Positions 20,974 through 27,444 of a stretch of DNA of 27,472 nt are shown here, one piece after another. Below the pieces are notes generated by a model that was given only the letters and a program-made list of their open reading frames with translations, was not told the origin of the DNA and ran no database searches. The DNA is from a virus, in the IMG/VR virus record IMGVR_UViG_3300038682_000114, positions 1 to 27,472 of that record. One strand, given 5' to 3'. The translations under genes were made by a program, and so were the position numbers. Numbering within the stretch: position 1 is the stretch's first letter; each line of letters begins with the position of its first letter.

Positions 20974-22890
20974 TTACTCCGTATTATTATTAACATTTGA
21001 CTGCTGCATTGACGCCTTTGCCAACTCAGCATTAACTTTATTAGACGCGCCTGCGGCATCTAATTTAACTTTGAGCTCTTTTATACTCAAATCCTTTTCA
21101 TTCAACTCTAGTTTCATTGTCTCAATTGCTTGAGTTACTTGTGCATTCATAGCTTTAAGCTGGAATTCTTTTTCTTTTAACATCTGCTTCTGTAAATCTA
21201 ACTGTGACTTAGCTTGATCTTTCTGCATCTCAGCCTGGGCCATTTGTTGTTCTGGGTTAGGCTCTTGTTCTTGTGGGTTCTTCAATAACTGCTCTATACC
21301 TTTTATGCCTGCTGCCTCAAAGTATCTAAACAAGATTTCATGCTTGTTAACTTCTGGTAAAGCATATGTACTATACAAGAGTTCCGCTTGGGCCAGCCTC
21401 TTACTGTCCGAACTCATATCTGGGTCCGCAACAGGTTTAACATCTATCTGTTCGTCTTCGAAATCATTGATAGATGCTTCAGGGTCATCCAAGGTAAGAA
21501 TATACTCATTCTCGTCTAAATACTTACTATTAAGATTAAACAGAATCCTTATTTCTTTATCTAGGGCCCTAAATACGCGTTTTTGTATTGCATTATATAC
21601 TTTCATCCCTCTCTCTACGAGGGTTAAGGTAGTAGTAGCTGGTGCATTCTGTGCAAGCTGGTTACCTGTCATAATATCTGTAGTAGATGATAGTTCCTTA
21701 CCTAATGTATCCAATGAGGTCATTAACCCAAATAATACATTAGAAGGCTCTTTAAAGATAAGTGGTTGTACTGCTCTTCTTATATCACCATCAAATGAGT
21801 CTAGCTTATGGAAAACACCTGGTCGCATCTTCATCTCGCCACTCTTCATATTCATATCTTTAGATATAAAGCCAGTCTGTGTGTTAGCTAAGTGACCGGC
21901 ATCAATAAGTTGATTCAAGCCCGTATTAATAGTTTCATTCATTGTTAATAGCAATGTACCGAAACCTAATGAATAAAAGCTGCCGTCAAAAGCTGGAATA
22001 CAGTGATAGTCTACAAAGTATACTGAAGGAGTAATAGAACTAACTTCTTCCTTCTCATTGTAGGTTATATCATCTAGATCATATCTAGGTATAATTCGTA
22101 GAACCTTACGTAAGTCTTTATGGACAACAACTATATATGGCTCTTCATAACCATCTTCATCTAAGTCCAAGAAGCAATGTTGCTCTACAATCTCATGCAT
22201 CTTAGAGTCATCATCTTTGTGGTCATCTGTGAGCATTAATTCGTCATCTGTGAGGTCAGAATAGTATCCACCTCGGATCCACTCTAGTAATGTATTAGAG
22301 TGTACTTTTTGTATGTGTGTAATTCGTCTAGCGTCTTCTAAAGAGGTTATATCATTATTAACATAAATCTCGGTATGTAGGCATAGTTCAGAAATGTTAT
22401 CGCCTTTGATTGGGTCGAAATACATCTTACGGAAAATAACGCCCACTGTAGCTAGTAGCTGTAAAGACCTCTCTAGGCCATCCTGCCATCTCTGGTTTTT
22501 AACAAGCAGTTGGAAGTTCATAAAGTCCTCTACTCTACGACCTCTACGTGCTTTAGACCCTTCTGGATCTTGGCCCATAACAACGCTGTTAACAACCTTG
22601 TCACGTCTAACTAATTCTGATAACAGATTCGATGTAAACTGAATAATAGCTCGAGCAATCATAGGATGCTTAATATTAGCAGCGCCTGGCCATGGATGAT
22701 CTTTTGGTTCCCACTCCATCTTAGCTAGCTTTAGAGCCTTCTCAGCCATTCTATCCCAATCAGCTCGTGATTCTTTATCTTGCTCAAACGATTCAATGAC
22801 ACTATGAGCTATACTATCTAATACCTTATCATCCAACTTAGTAGCTAGATTCTTAAGGGTTACTGCATCTTCAAAAAATTCTGTTGGCAT
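20974..22890 (-). CDS. Portal protein, P22-like
   Basis: 638 residues. The N-terminal region (MAEKALKLAKMEWEPKDHPW, then PGAANIKHPMIARAIIQFTS) is characteristic of P22-type portals. The core contains WQDGLERSLQLLATVGVIFRKMYFD (about 135-160) and VDYHCIPAFDGSFYSLGFGT, the wing and stem regions. The last 100 residues (EQQMAQAEMQKDQAKSQLDL, KEKEFQLKAMNAQVTQAIE) form a long coiled-coil 'barrel' like the one that reaches into the capsid of P22. A dodecamer at one vertex would be the channel for DNA and the docking site for the terminase and the adaptor. The gene lies two bases after the large terminase gene. Confidence 0.85.
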   Translation of the reverse strand: MPTEFFEDAVTLKNLATKLDDKVLDSIAHSVIESFEQDKESRADWDRMAEKALKLAKMEWEPKDHPWPGAANIKHPMIARAIIQFTSNLLSELVRRDKVVNSVVMGQDPEGSKARRGRRVEDFMNFQLLVKNQRWQDGLERSLQLLATVGVIFRKMYFDPIKGDNISELCLHTEIYVNNDITSLEDARRITHIQKVHSNTLLEWIRGGYYSDLTDDELMLTDDHKDDDSKMHEIVEQHCFLDLDEDGYEEPYIVVVHKDLRKVLRIIPRYDLDDITYNEKEEVSSITPSVYFVDYHCIPAFDGSFYSLGFGTLLLTMNETINTGLNQLIDAGHLANTQTGFISKDMNMKSGEMKMRPGVFHKLDSFDGDIRRAVQPLIFKEPSNVLFGLMTSLDTLGKELSSTTDIMTGNQLAQNAPATTTLTLVERGMKVYNAIQKRVFRALDKEIRILFNLNSKYLDENEYILTLDDPEASINDFEDEQIDVKPVADPDMSSDSKRLAQAELLYSTYALPEVNKHEILFRYFEAAGIKGIEQLLKNPQEQEPNPEQQMAQAEMQKDQAKSQLDLQKQMLKEKEFQLKAMNAQVTQAIETMKLELNEKDLSIKELKVKLDAAGASNKVNAELAKASMQQSNVNNNTE

Positions 22891-22892
22891 TA

Positions 22893-24401
22893 CTAGTATC
22901 CTGTTGTTTGGTTTTTGCCCGTGTCATAGCTCGACTCTTCTTCGTCATCGAACAACTCTGGGTTCTGTCTAAATATTCTATTCTTGGCCATTACTAAATA
23001 CCTGAGAGCATCCACTCTATGGTCATTGCGTCTGATTGGATCGCCCTTCTCATTACGCTGGTAGTTAGTTATCTCCCTTATCAATCCCATACAGTTGTCT
23101 CTAAAGACTTGTATTTTACCTGAAGAGAGCATAGCTAACACCTCTGTTATACCTGTCTCTCTATTAATAATCTCAGGACGGATGAGATTTAGGCCGTTGT
23201 CTCTGTATAAGGTCAATAATCTTTTGCTCGCATCCCCTGCTAGCTGTTTTATTGAATTAGGGTCGGCAGCGCCTATTACCCAATCTCCAAGTAGTCTACG
23301 TCCTATTTGCAAACATGTCATGTCTATAGATTGAGCCACATTAGTAGCATCATCCCTTGAATAAGTTTGGTAGTCATCATATACGTATATAACGCCTGAA
23401 TCTGGATCCATGGCTGCATACACACAACCTACATTTTTAATACCTGGATCTACAGCATATGATCTTGGCCAGTAGTTAGGTATTGAGAAGCTGTTACACG
23501 TCCATACATCTACAGGTACTGGATATACGGCACTGGCGCCTACACTTGGAACACCTGTTGTCCTTGCCGCTAATTGGTGTGGAGGTGTTGTAGCGAGCAT
23601 TGCCTGTTTCTGCTCTGTGGATAAGATGAAGTTAGGGATGTCATCCAGTTCCATCTGAACTATGTACTCACCGTGTGGTCCTATGTTACTGCTCGGTATG
23701 TCCTTATTTGGGAGGAAATGTTCTAGTATTGGAATCCAACCATCTACTGATGTAAAGTTAATTAGCATCTGTCCCATTCTAACATTAGGGTCGCCATTAT
23801 CTACACTAGTAGTCCTCATTAATAACTCAGAGTATAAGTCTAATGGGATAGGCTCATCAATAACAACTAAATTAAACTGTGAACCAGCATACTTAGCAGC
23901 ACCTGCATCAGCTGACCCAAACTCAATTGTGCAGATCTCACCTGTGGCTCTTCTTACCTTAAGGAGTTTGTACGTTCCTGGTACGCCGTGAACTGTTCTA
24001 CACTTGTCTATTAGGAGTTGGTCTTTAGGTATGAATCCTGTACCGGGCTCATCAAAAGAACCTAGAAGATACTTCTGAATACCGTTACGTAATTGATCGT
24101 AGTCAGGGCCGATTACTAGTACATGGGTACACTTCTTAAAGCGTCTGCCACCCCACCAATCTGGGTACTTACCTGTAGCATGATAAGCTACAATAGTTCC
24201 CTGTGTAAATGTTTTACCACCCCTGTTACACGCTAACCATACACATGTTCTGTAGTCCTTGGTAGCATTGATAAAAGCCATGTGCTTGTGGGCTAAGGCT
24301 CTGTGTTCCTCAGGCCATATGTACTCTAGGCCATTCTCCCGCTTATGTGCGGCTTGCATGCCTAGTAGCTGTTCTAATTCCTGTAGATCGCTATTGTTCA
24401 T
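22893..24401 (-). CDS. Terminase large subunit
   Basis: 502 residues from ATG 24401, which overlaps the small subunit gene by 11 bases. ATPase: Walker A-like ACNRGGKTF at residues 57-65 and Walker B LVVIDEP at 178-184, with Asp182 and Glu183. Nuclease: YAVDPGIKNVG with Asp318, AADPNS with Asp380 and RRNDHRVDALRYL with Asp460/Asp464, giving the usual acidic metal site of an RNase-H-fold nuclease. The enzyme cuts concatemeric DNA and pumps it into the prohead through the portal. The type of packaging (headful or site-specific) is not visible here, since I do not see genome ends in the window. Confidence 0.9.
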   Translation of the reverse strand: MNNSDLQELEQLLGMQAAHKRENGLEYIWPEEHRALAHKHMAFINATKDYRTCVWLACNRGGKTFTQGTIVAYHATGKYPDWWGGRRFKKCTHVLVIGPDYDQLRNGIQKYLLGSFDEPGTGFIPKDQLLIDKCRTVHGVPGTYKLLKVRRATGEICTIEFGSADAGAAKYAGSQFNLVVIDEPIPLDLYSELLMRTTSVDNGDPNVRMGQMLINFTSVDGWIPILEHFLPNKDIPSSNIGPHGEYIVQMELDDIPNFILSTEQKQAMLATTPPHQLAARTTGVPSVGASAVYPVPVDVWTCNSFSIPNYWPRSYAVDPGIKNVGCVYAAMDPDSGVIYVYDDYQTYSRDDATNVAQSIDMTCLQIGRRLLGDWVIGAADPNSIKQLAGDASKRLLTLYRDNGLNLIRPEIINRETGITEVLAMLSSGKIQVFRDNCMGLIREITNYQRNEKGDPIRRNDHRVDALRYLVMAKNRIFRQNPELFDDEEESSYDTGKNQTTGY

Positions 24402-24912
24402 CAACTGGTGTTATATCTATTATTTCTTCTTGTTGCTCTAACAGCTTTGCCAATTCAGGGTTAGCTAGGAGCTTCTCTTTAATCTTTAATTCTAATTCTT
24501 CTTTAGAGAGGGATATTTGATTAACACCTCCATGGATGTTATATGTATTAGACCCCTTATCTACAGCTATGGCTAGGTCTTCTGTCTCTTCCTCTAGTCC
24601 CCTAACCCTTAAAGGTTTAGAAACCAGGAAGGCGTCCCAGAGAGCATCTTTAGTACTCTTGCCTTTAGAGAGTAGTTTTCTTGCATGCTTTAATCTCCAA
24701 GCTGTTCTATGTCTAGCTGCCTCAAGAAAGGCATCGTTAAATTCGGGGTGGGCTGAGCACCAGTTAGATAGTGTCTTAGAGTCTCGCACTCCGATGTCAG
24801 CTATAAATTCTCCAAGATATTCTCCCTTTTTACCTGAATCGATAATAAGGTCACAATACTCTTCTTTGTATTTAGACGGTCTGCCGCCTTTATTTGTTAT
24901 TTCTTGTGTCAT
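24391..24912 (-). CDS. Terminase small subunit
   Basis: 173 residues. MTQEITNKGGRPSKYKEEYC and the following CDLIIDSGKKGEYLGEFIAD match the helix-turn-helix opening of phage small terminases (GRPSKYxxEY). LSNWCSAHPEFNDAFLEAAR is the second part of the DNA-binding domain. The C-terminal region (EELELKIKEKLLANPELAKL) is helical and should serve in oligomerisation and contact with the large subunit. It overlaps the upstream gene by 23 bases and the large subunit gene by 11; no clear ribosome-binding site, so translation is coupled. Recognition of the packaging site by this protein is expected from the family. Confidence 0.8.
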   Translation of the reverse strand: MTQEITNKGGRPSKYKEEYCDLIIDSGKKGEYLGEFIADIGVRDSKTLSNWCSAHPEFNDAFLEAARHRTAWRLKHARKLLSKGKSTKDALWDAFLVSKPLRVRGLEEETEDLAIAVDKGSNTYNIHGGVNQISLSKEELELKIKEKLLANPELAKLLEQQEEIIDITPVDEQ

Positions 24913-25162
24913 GGAATATTATTAAATCTATACGTTCACTAATGTATTTCAACTGCTCTTTAAGGTCGTCTATATCTTCTTTTATTGCTTTTTCTATTAT
25001 ATTGTTTTCGAGCACTTTCTTTTCTACCTGGAGCATTTCTAAATCCGCGGCGTCCTGCCTTTTCATAATTCTTATATATCCGAACGCAGCTACAGGTAGG
25101 ATTATTCCTATAACCCCTAAAGAGTCTTTTAGTATATTACCCAACTCTATGTATTCTGTCAT
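24890..25162 (-). CDS. Membrane-anchored coiled-coil protein, 90 aa
   Basis: MTEYIELGNILKDSLGVIGI begins with a polar segment, then one hydrophobic helix at about residues 13-31. The rest is a highly charged coiled coil (KRQDAADLEMLQVEKKVLEN, EDIDDLKEQLKYISERIDLI). The plan, a short N-terminal anchor followed by a long soluble coiled coil, resembles inner-membrane spanins or other small lysis/envelope proteins, although it lies next to the terminase genes. Start site AGGATTGTAAATG. It overlaps the hydrolase gene by 26 bases and the terminase gene by 23. Confidence 0.6.
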   Translation of the reverse strand: MTEYIELGNILKDSLGVIGIILPVAAFGYIRIMKRQDAADLEMLQVEKKVLENNIIEKAIKEDIDDLKEQLKYISERIDLIIFHDTRNNK

Positions 25163-25763
25163 TTACAATCCTAAGCCTTGTGGGCATTATTGTTTTTAAG
25201 TATTTAAAAATTGATGAGTGATCCAACTTTCTCCCTGTCAGTTCTTGTGCGTTAATGTTGTCTACCCTATCGTCATTGCCTGTATGTCCATATCTGCCCA
25301 TGGCGCCCCAAGGGAGTTTCTCTTCTAACCAGAAAGGTAAAAGACGAGACCACAAGCGGCCATAACTTACAACACGATCAGATGGCGAGTAGTAAACAAG
25401 AACCCTGAAATCCCCTTCCCCAAACTTTATATTTTTCTTTAGCGCTGGGTTATTGAGTACGAATACATCCGGGACGGATTCTTTATCTGCAAGGAGTGTT
25501 AAGAAGTAAGCTATAGTACCGGCATTAGAGTGGCCTTCGTATACAACTTTGTACCCTTTATCGTGAAGTTCCTTTGTCTTCTGGGCAACTGCATTTACTG
25601 TTAGGTGGTTTTCGTTTATAACAGACAAAGGACCGGTCCACCCATAGTCCATATCGACTACAACGTATCCGGCCTTTTCGTAATATGGTTTCAAGCGATC
25701 TGTGGTCTTATGACCCGCGTCGTCTACGTTGAATCCATGTTGAAGTATGACTGCTTTCTTCAT
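25137..25763 (-). CDS. Alpha/beta hydrolase-fold esterase or lipase-like protein
   Basis: 208 residues. MKKAVILQHGFNVDDAG has the HGFN oxyanion segment at 9-12. The nucleophile elbow is EGHSNAG, with Ser79. YYSPSDRVVS supplies Asp129, and LDHSSIFKY (His182) or YGHTG (His160) the histidine. This is a complete alpha/beta-hydrolase triad in a short, lid-poor enzyme. The substrate cannot be told: lipid, acyl-peptide, host surface ester, or a small host metabolite are all possible. The gene overlaps the previous one by 56 bases in another frame, lacks a strong ribosome-binding site, and lies upstream of the packaging genes, an unusual place for such an enzyme. Confidence 0.72.
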   Translation of the reverse strand: MKKAVILQHGFNVDDAGHKTTDRLKPYYEKAGYVVVDMDYGWTGPLSVINENHLTVNAVAQKTKELHDKGYKVVYEGHSNAGTIAYFLTLLADKESVPDVFVLNNPALKKNIKFGEGDFRVLVYYSPSDRVVSYGRLWSRLLPFWLEEKLPWGAMGRYGHTGNDDRVDNINAQELTGRKLDHSSIFKYLKTIMPTRLRIVNDRIHRVG

Positions 25764-25968
25764 TATTATTCTTATCTAGTGTGAGGAAGGTTTGAGTAAA
25801 CAGTTCGCTTTCTTCCTTATCTAATTTAATAGGTTCTATACTCGTATCAACATAGTCCCCTATAGTCTCATATACCCATAACTCACGAACCATGGACTCT
25901 TCTTGCTCAGCTAGCCAGTTAGGGCTTGCTAGATCTGTCCAATGTTTTATGCCGTCATTTGGTTCCAT
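25708..25968 (-). CDS. Acidic hypothetical protein, 86 aa
   Basis: Start ATG with AAGAGGGTATC upstream; first gene behind the promoter at 26125-26097. It opens MEPNDGIKHWTDLASPNWLA and is acidic in the middle (IEPIKLDKEESELFTQTF). The last 19 codons lie over the start of the hydrolase gene and give an odd basic end (WIQRRRRGS). No family recognised. Confidence 0.6.
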   Translation of the reverse strand: MEPNDGIKHWTDLASPNWLAEQEESMVRELWVYETIGDYVDTSIEPIKLDKEESELFTQTFLTLDKNNNEESSHTSTWIQRRRRGS

Positions 25969-26061
25969 GATACCCTCTTAAAATTAAAATTCCCCTTACC
26001 TACCCCATGGATCCTTTCATTTTTATATTACTAGATGATCGCATGTTACCTTCGCTATCTG

Positions 26062-26077
26062 TACCATTGAGATGGTA
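26062..26077 (-). other. Hairpin in the 5' leader of the hydrolase/terminase mRNA
   Basis: Minus strand TACCAT-CTCA-ATGGTA, a perfect 6-bp stem with a four-base loop. It lies about 15-30 bases from the start expected for the promoter at 26125-26097 and has no T run, so it is not a terminator. It could stabilise the 5' end of the transcript or bind a regulator. Confidence 0.35.
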
Positions 26078-26096
26078 TTCTTATAATCAGACTAGT

Positions 26097-26125
26097 ATTG
26101 TAACATACTTTTTACAAAATGTCAA
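26097..26125 (-). promoter_or_regulatory. Strong sigma70-type promoter
   Basis: Minus strand: TTGACA (26125-26120), 17-base spacer, TACAAT (26102-26097), eleven of twelve consensus bases. The start would be near 26090, with a leader of about 120 bases before the ATG at 25968. It probably feeds the packaging and head genes. The 175-base space 25969-26143 holds no other gene I can support. Confidence 0.8.
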
Positions 26126-26143
26126 TACCTTATTTACACTTTA

Positions 26144-26278
26144 TTACAATTTTGCTATTAAGTAATCGTAGTATGTACCTATTATAGCCATATAACATTC
26201 TATAGAGCAGAACCCTCTATTATTTGCTTTAATTATCAATGGGTTAACTTTGTTAAGGCATCTGGCACATCTATTCAT
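26144..26278 (-). CDS. 44-residue zinc-finger protein
   Basis: MNRCARCLNKVNPLIIKANN, then RGFCSIECYMAIIGTYYDYL IAKL. Two pairs of cysteines (Cys4, Cys7 and Cys24, Cys28; spacing C-x2-C and C-x3-C) form a treble-clef or small zinc-finger pattern. The start overlaps the last codons of the ribonuclease H gene by eight bases, with only a weak purine-rich stretch upstream, so the two genes are likely co-translated. The second part is hydrophobic. A small DNA/RNA- or protein-binding accessory to the nuclease is a reasonable guess; nothing more can be said. Confidence 0.6.
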   Translation of the reverse strand: MNRCARCLNKVNPLIIKANNRGFCSIECYMAIIGTYYDYLIAKL

Positions 26279-26687
26279 ACTCTAATCTCTGTTGGCGGGC
26301 AGTCTTGGCTAGGTGGTCGGCAGTATCATTATTCTCATCCCCTGAGTGACTTTCAACCCACTTACACGCTACTACCCTGCCGTGCATGAGCTTATCTATT
26401 ACCATCCATAAGTCTTTATCTTTCAACTTCCCTCTCGATCTTTGCCATCCCTGCTGCTTCCACATCTTAATCTTATAATTCAGTCCTAGGGCAATAATTG
26501 ATGAATCTGTGTGAATACAGACATCTTCACCTATTGTGGCTACTAATGCCTCTATTATGGCTTGCATCTCCATGCGGCAGCTAGTAGTCTTGTTAGCGTG
26601 GCCATATAGTACTGGGCCGTCAACTACTACTACGCCCCATCCACCGAATCCATTCTTGCAACTTCCATCTGTATATACATTGTGCAT
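26271..26687 (-). CDS. rnhA: Ribonuclease H (RNase HI type)
   Basis: I place the start at ATG 26687 (MHNVYTDGSCKNGFGGWG), which has AGGA at the right distance; a GTG at 26720 adds eleven residues and lacks a proper site. The four carboxylates of the RNase HI site are visible: Asp7 (YTDGS), Glu40 (CRMEMQA), Asp61 (IHTDSS) and Asp124 (NDTADHLAK), with the helper His114 in ESHSG ten residues before Asp124, as in E. coli RNase HI. The length, 138 residues, is a little shorter than the bacterial enzyme. It should remove RNA from RNA-DNA hybrids, for example Okazaki primers or R-loops, in phage replication. Confidence 0.88.
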   Translation of the reverse strand: MHNVYTDGSCKNGFGGWGVVVVDGPVLYGHANKTTSCRMEMQAIIEALVATIGEDVCIHTDSSIIALGLNYKIKMWKQQGWQRSRGKLKDKDLWMVIDKLMHGRVVACKWVESHSGDENNDTADHLAKTARQQRLEYE

Positions 26688-26762
26688 ACATTTTCCTAAA
26701 ATTAAAAGCGGAACAGCCACCTCAGGGTATAAAACGCTGGAAGGGTTGGGTGACCGTTCCTA

Positions 26763-26783
26763 GACTACATATCAATAGTAGTC
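26763..26783 (-). other. Hairpin before the ribonuclease H gene
   Basis: Minus strand GACTAC, nine-base loop, GTAGTC; perfect 6-bp stem with no T run. It overlaps the end of the -1 frame extension described at 26861-26772. The stretch from here to the RNase H start holds no further gene I can support; the hairpin may be an RNA processing or mRNA stability element. Confidence 0.3.
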
Positions 26784-26861
26784 CTGGTAAGCTCCATCCT
26801 TAGCACGAACAGCGTAACCGTTTTGGCAACACTGCCTCCTTGATTCTATCCGATTACCACA
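26772..26861 (-). other. Possible -1 frameshift extension of the 71-residue gene
   Basis: The gene at 27061-26846 contains the heptamer T TTA AAT (26867-26861) exactly in frame as codons 66-67, a canonical X XXY YYZ slippery site. A shift of -1 there avoids the stop five codons later and adds 29 residues: CGNRIESRRQ, CCQNGYAVRA, KDGAYQDYY, ending at TGA 26772. This stretch has no start codon of its own, looks coding in composition, and contains three cysteines. AGGA lies 14 bases upstream of the heptamer, and a CCTCC / GGAGG pair brackets it. The product would be 96 residues long. Confidence 0.4.
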
Positions 26862-27061
26862 TTTAAAGGTGCCGGAGGTAATCCTGAATTCTTGTCTGGT
26901 GAGAATATCGTCATCATCGCACCTTCATCATCATATTCCATCTTATAATCAACACCTAACTCTAATAGTTCGGTAACCATCGTCATAGCTGTAGCTGCAA
27001 ATACTTCCATATCAAACATGATACAGTATCCGCCCCTCTTAATATTTGTCACATTAGTCAT
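26846..27061 (-). CDS. Small protein, 71 aa (96 aa if frameshifted)
   Basis: MTNVTNIKRGGYCIMFDMEV, then FAATAMTMVTELLELGVDYK and MEYDDEGAMMTIFSPDKNSG. Helix and strand alternate, so a small alpha/beta fold is plausible; no family is recognised. Start ATG 27061 has AGGATTAATAAT upstream. It is the first gene behind the perfect-consensus promoter at 27153-27125, so it should be expressed strongly. The last codons contain a slippery heptamer described as a separate feature. Confidence 0.6.
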   Translation of the reverse strand: MTNVTNIKRGGYCIMFDMEVFAATAMTMVTELLELGVDYKMEYDDEGAMMTIFSPDKNSGLPPAPLNVVIG

Positions 27062-27124
27062 ATTATTAATCCTATCAACTCATACTTATATATCATTTAA
27101 GACATATATACCCCTATTAATCCT

Positions 27125-27153
27125 ATTATAATAGTACTTATCTTCCTTGTCAA
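27125..27153 (-). promoter_or_regulatory. Perfect-consensus sigma70 promoter
   Basis: Minus strand: TTGACA (27153-27148), 17-base spacer, TATAAT (27130-27125); all twelve consensus bases and the optimal spacing. The start would be near 27118, some 57 bases before the first gene. It is the best candidate for the main promoter of the leftward gene block. Confidence 0.88.
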
Positions 27154-27278
27154 ATCTCGTTAGCACTCGATTTTCGCATATATAATATATAAGTAATTAT
27201 TGTGCTATATATACTTCACTTTAAAAAAAAAGGCAAAAAAAAATATAAGTATTTACTTATCTCCTTACAGACTATCAC

Positions 27279-27302
27279 TTTGTCAACCCCTTTGTCAACC
27301 CC
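27279..27302 (-). repeat. Tandem 12-bp repeat with two -35 hexamers
   Basis: Minus strand GGGGTTGACAAA twice without a gap (27302-27291 and 27290-27279). Each copy contains a perfect TTGACA. A -10-like GATAGT lies 16 bases after the first copy's hexamer, so a promoter with a duplicated -35 or a pair of operator sites is possible. Confidence 0.6.
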
Positions 27303-27382
27303 TAAAATGCAATTAATTTTAAAATAGTGTGTAAGTAGCTGTTTTATCTAATAATTTATTTTTACTTAATTTACCCATAATC

Positions 27383-27411
27383 TTGACATAATCCCAATAT
27401 AAGGGTATACT
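27383..27411 (+). promoter_or_regulatory. Rightward sigma70 promoter
   Basis: Plus strand: TTGACA (27383-27388), 17-base spacer, TATACT (27406-27411), eleven of twelve consensus bases. The start would be near 27418, with a short leader before the plus-strand ATG at 27444. It is the only clear plus-strand promoter in the window. Confidence 0.75.
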
Positions 27412-27415
27412 GTCT

Positions 27416-27444
27416 AGTATATTATAATATTTAGGGGCAGTCAA
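27416..27444 (-). promoter_or_regulatory. Leftward sigma70 promoter facing the rightward one
   Basis: Minus strand: TTGACT (27444-27439), 17-base spacer, TATACT (27421-27416), ten of twelve consensus bases. Its -10 is four bases from the -10 of the rightward promoter, and the two form an inverted repeat (TATACT-GTCT-AGTATA). Its -35 overlaps the start codon of the plus-strand gene. Confidence 0.6.

Noticed and set aside
21305-21895. 196-codon open frame on the plus strand
   Set aside because: Lies antisense inside the portal gene, Ser/Leu-rich as expected for the reverse reading of a helical protein, with no ribosome-binding site or promoter.
26688-26720. GTG start of ribonuclease H giving eleven extra residues
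   Set aside because: No ribosome-binding site at proper spacing; ATG 26687 has AGGA and begins with the conserved YTDGS strand.
26688-26845. Possible tRNA between the 71-residue gene and ribonuclease H
   Set aside because: A hairpin is present, but I could not form an acceptor stem, a T arm with TTCRA or a matching anticodon arm on either strand.
27319-27378. 19-codon frame MGKLSKNKLLDKTATYTLF on the minus strand in the control region
   Set aside because: Could be a leader peptide of the upstream leftward promoter, but it has a poor ribosome-binding site and is too short to support without comparison.
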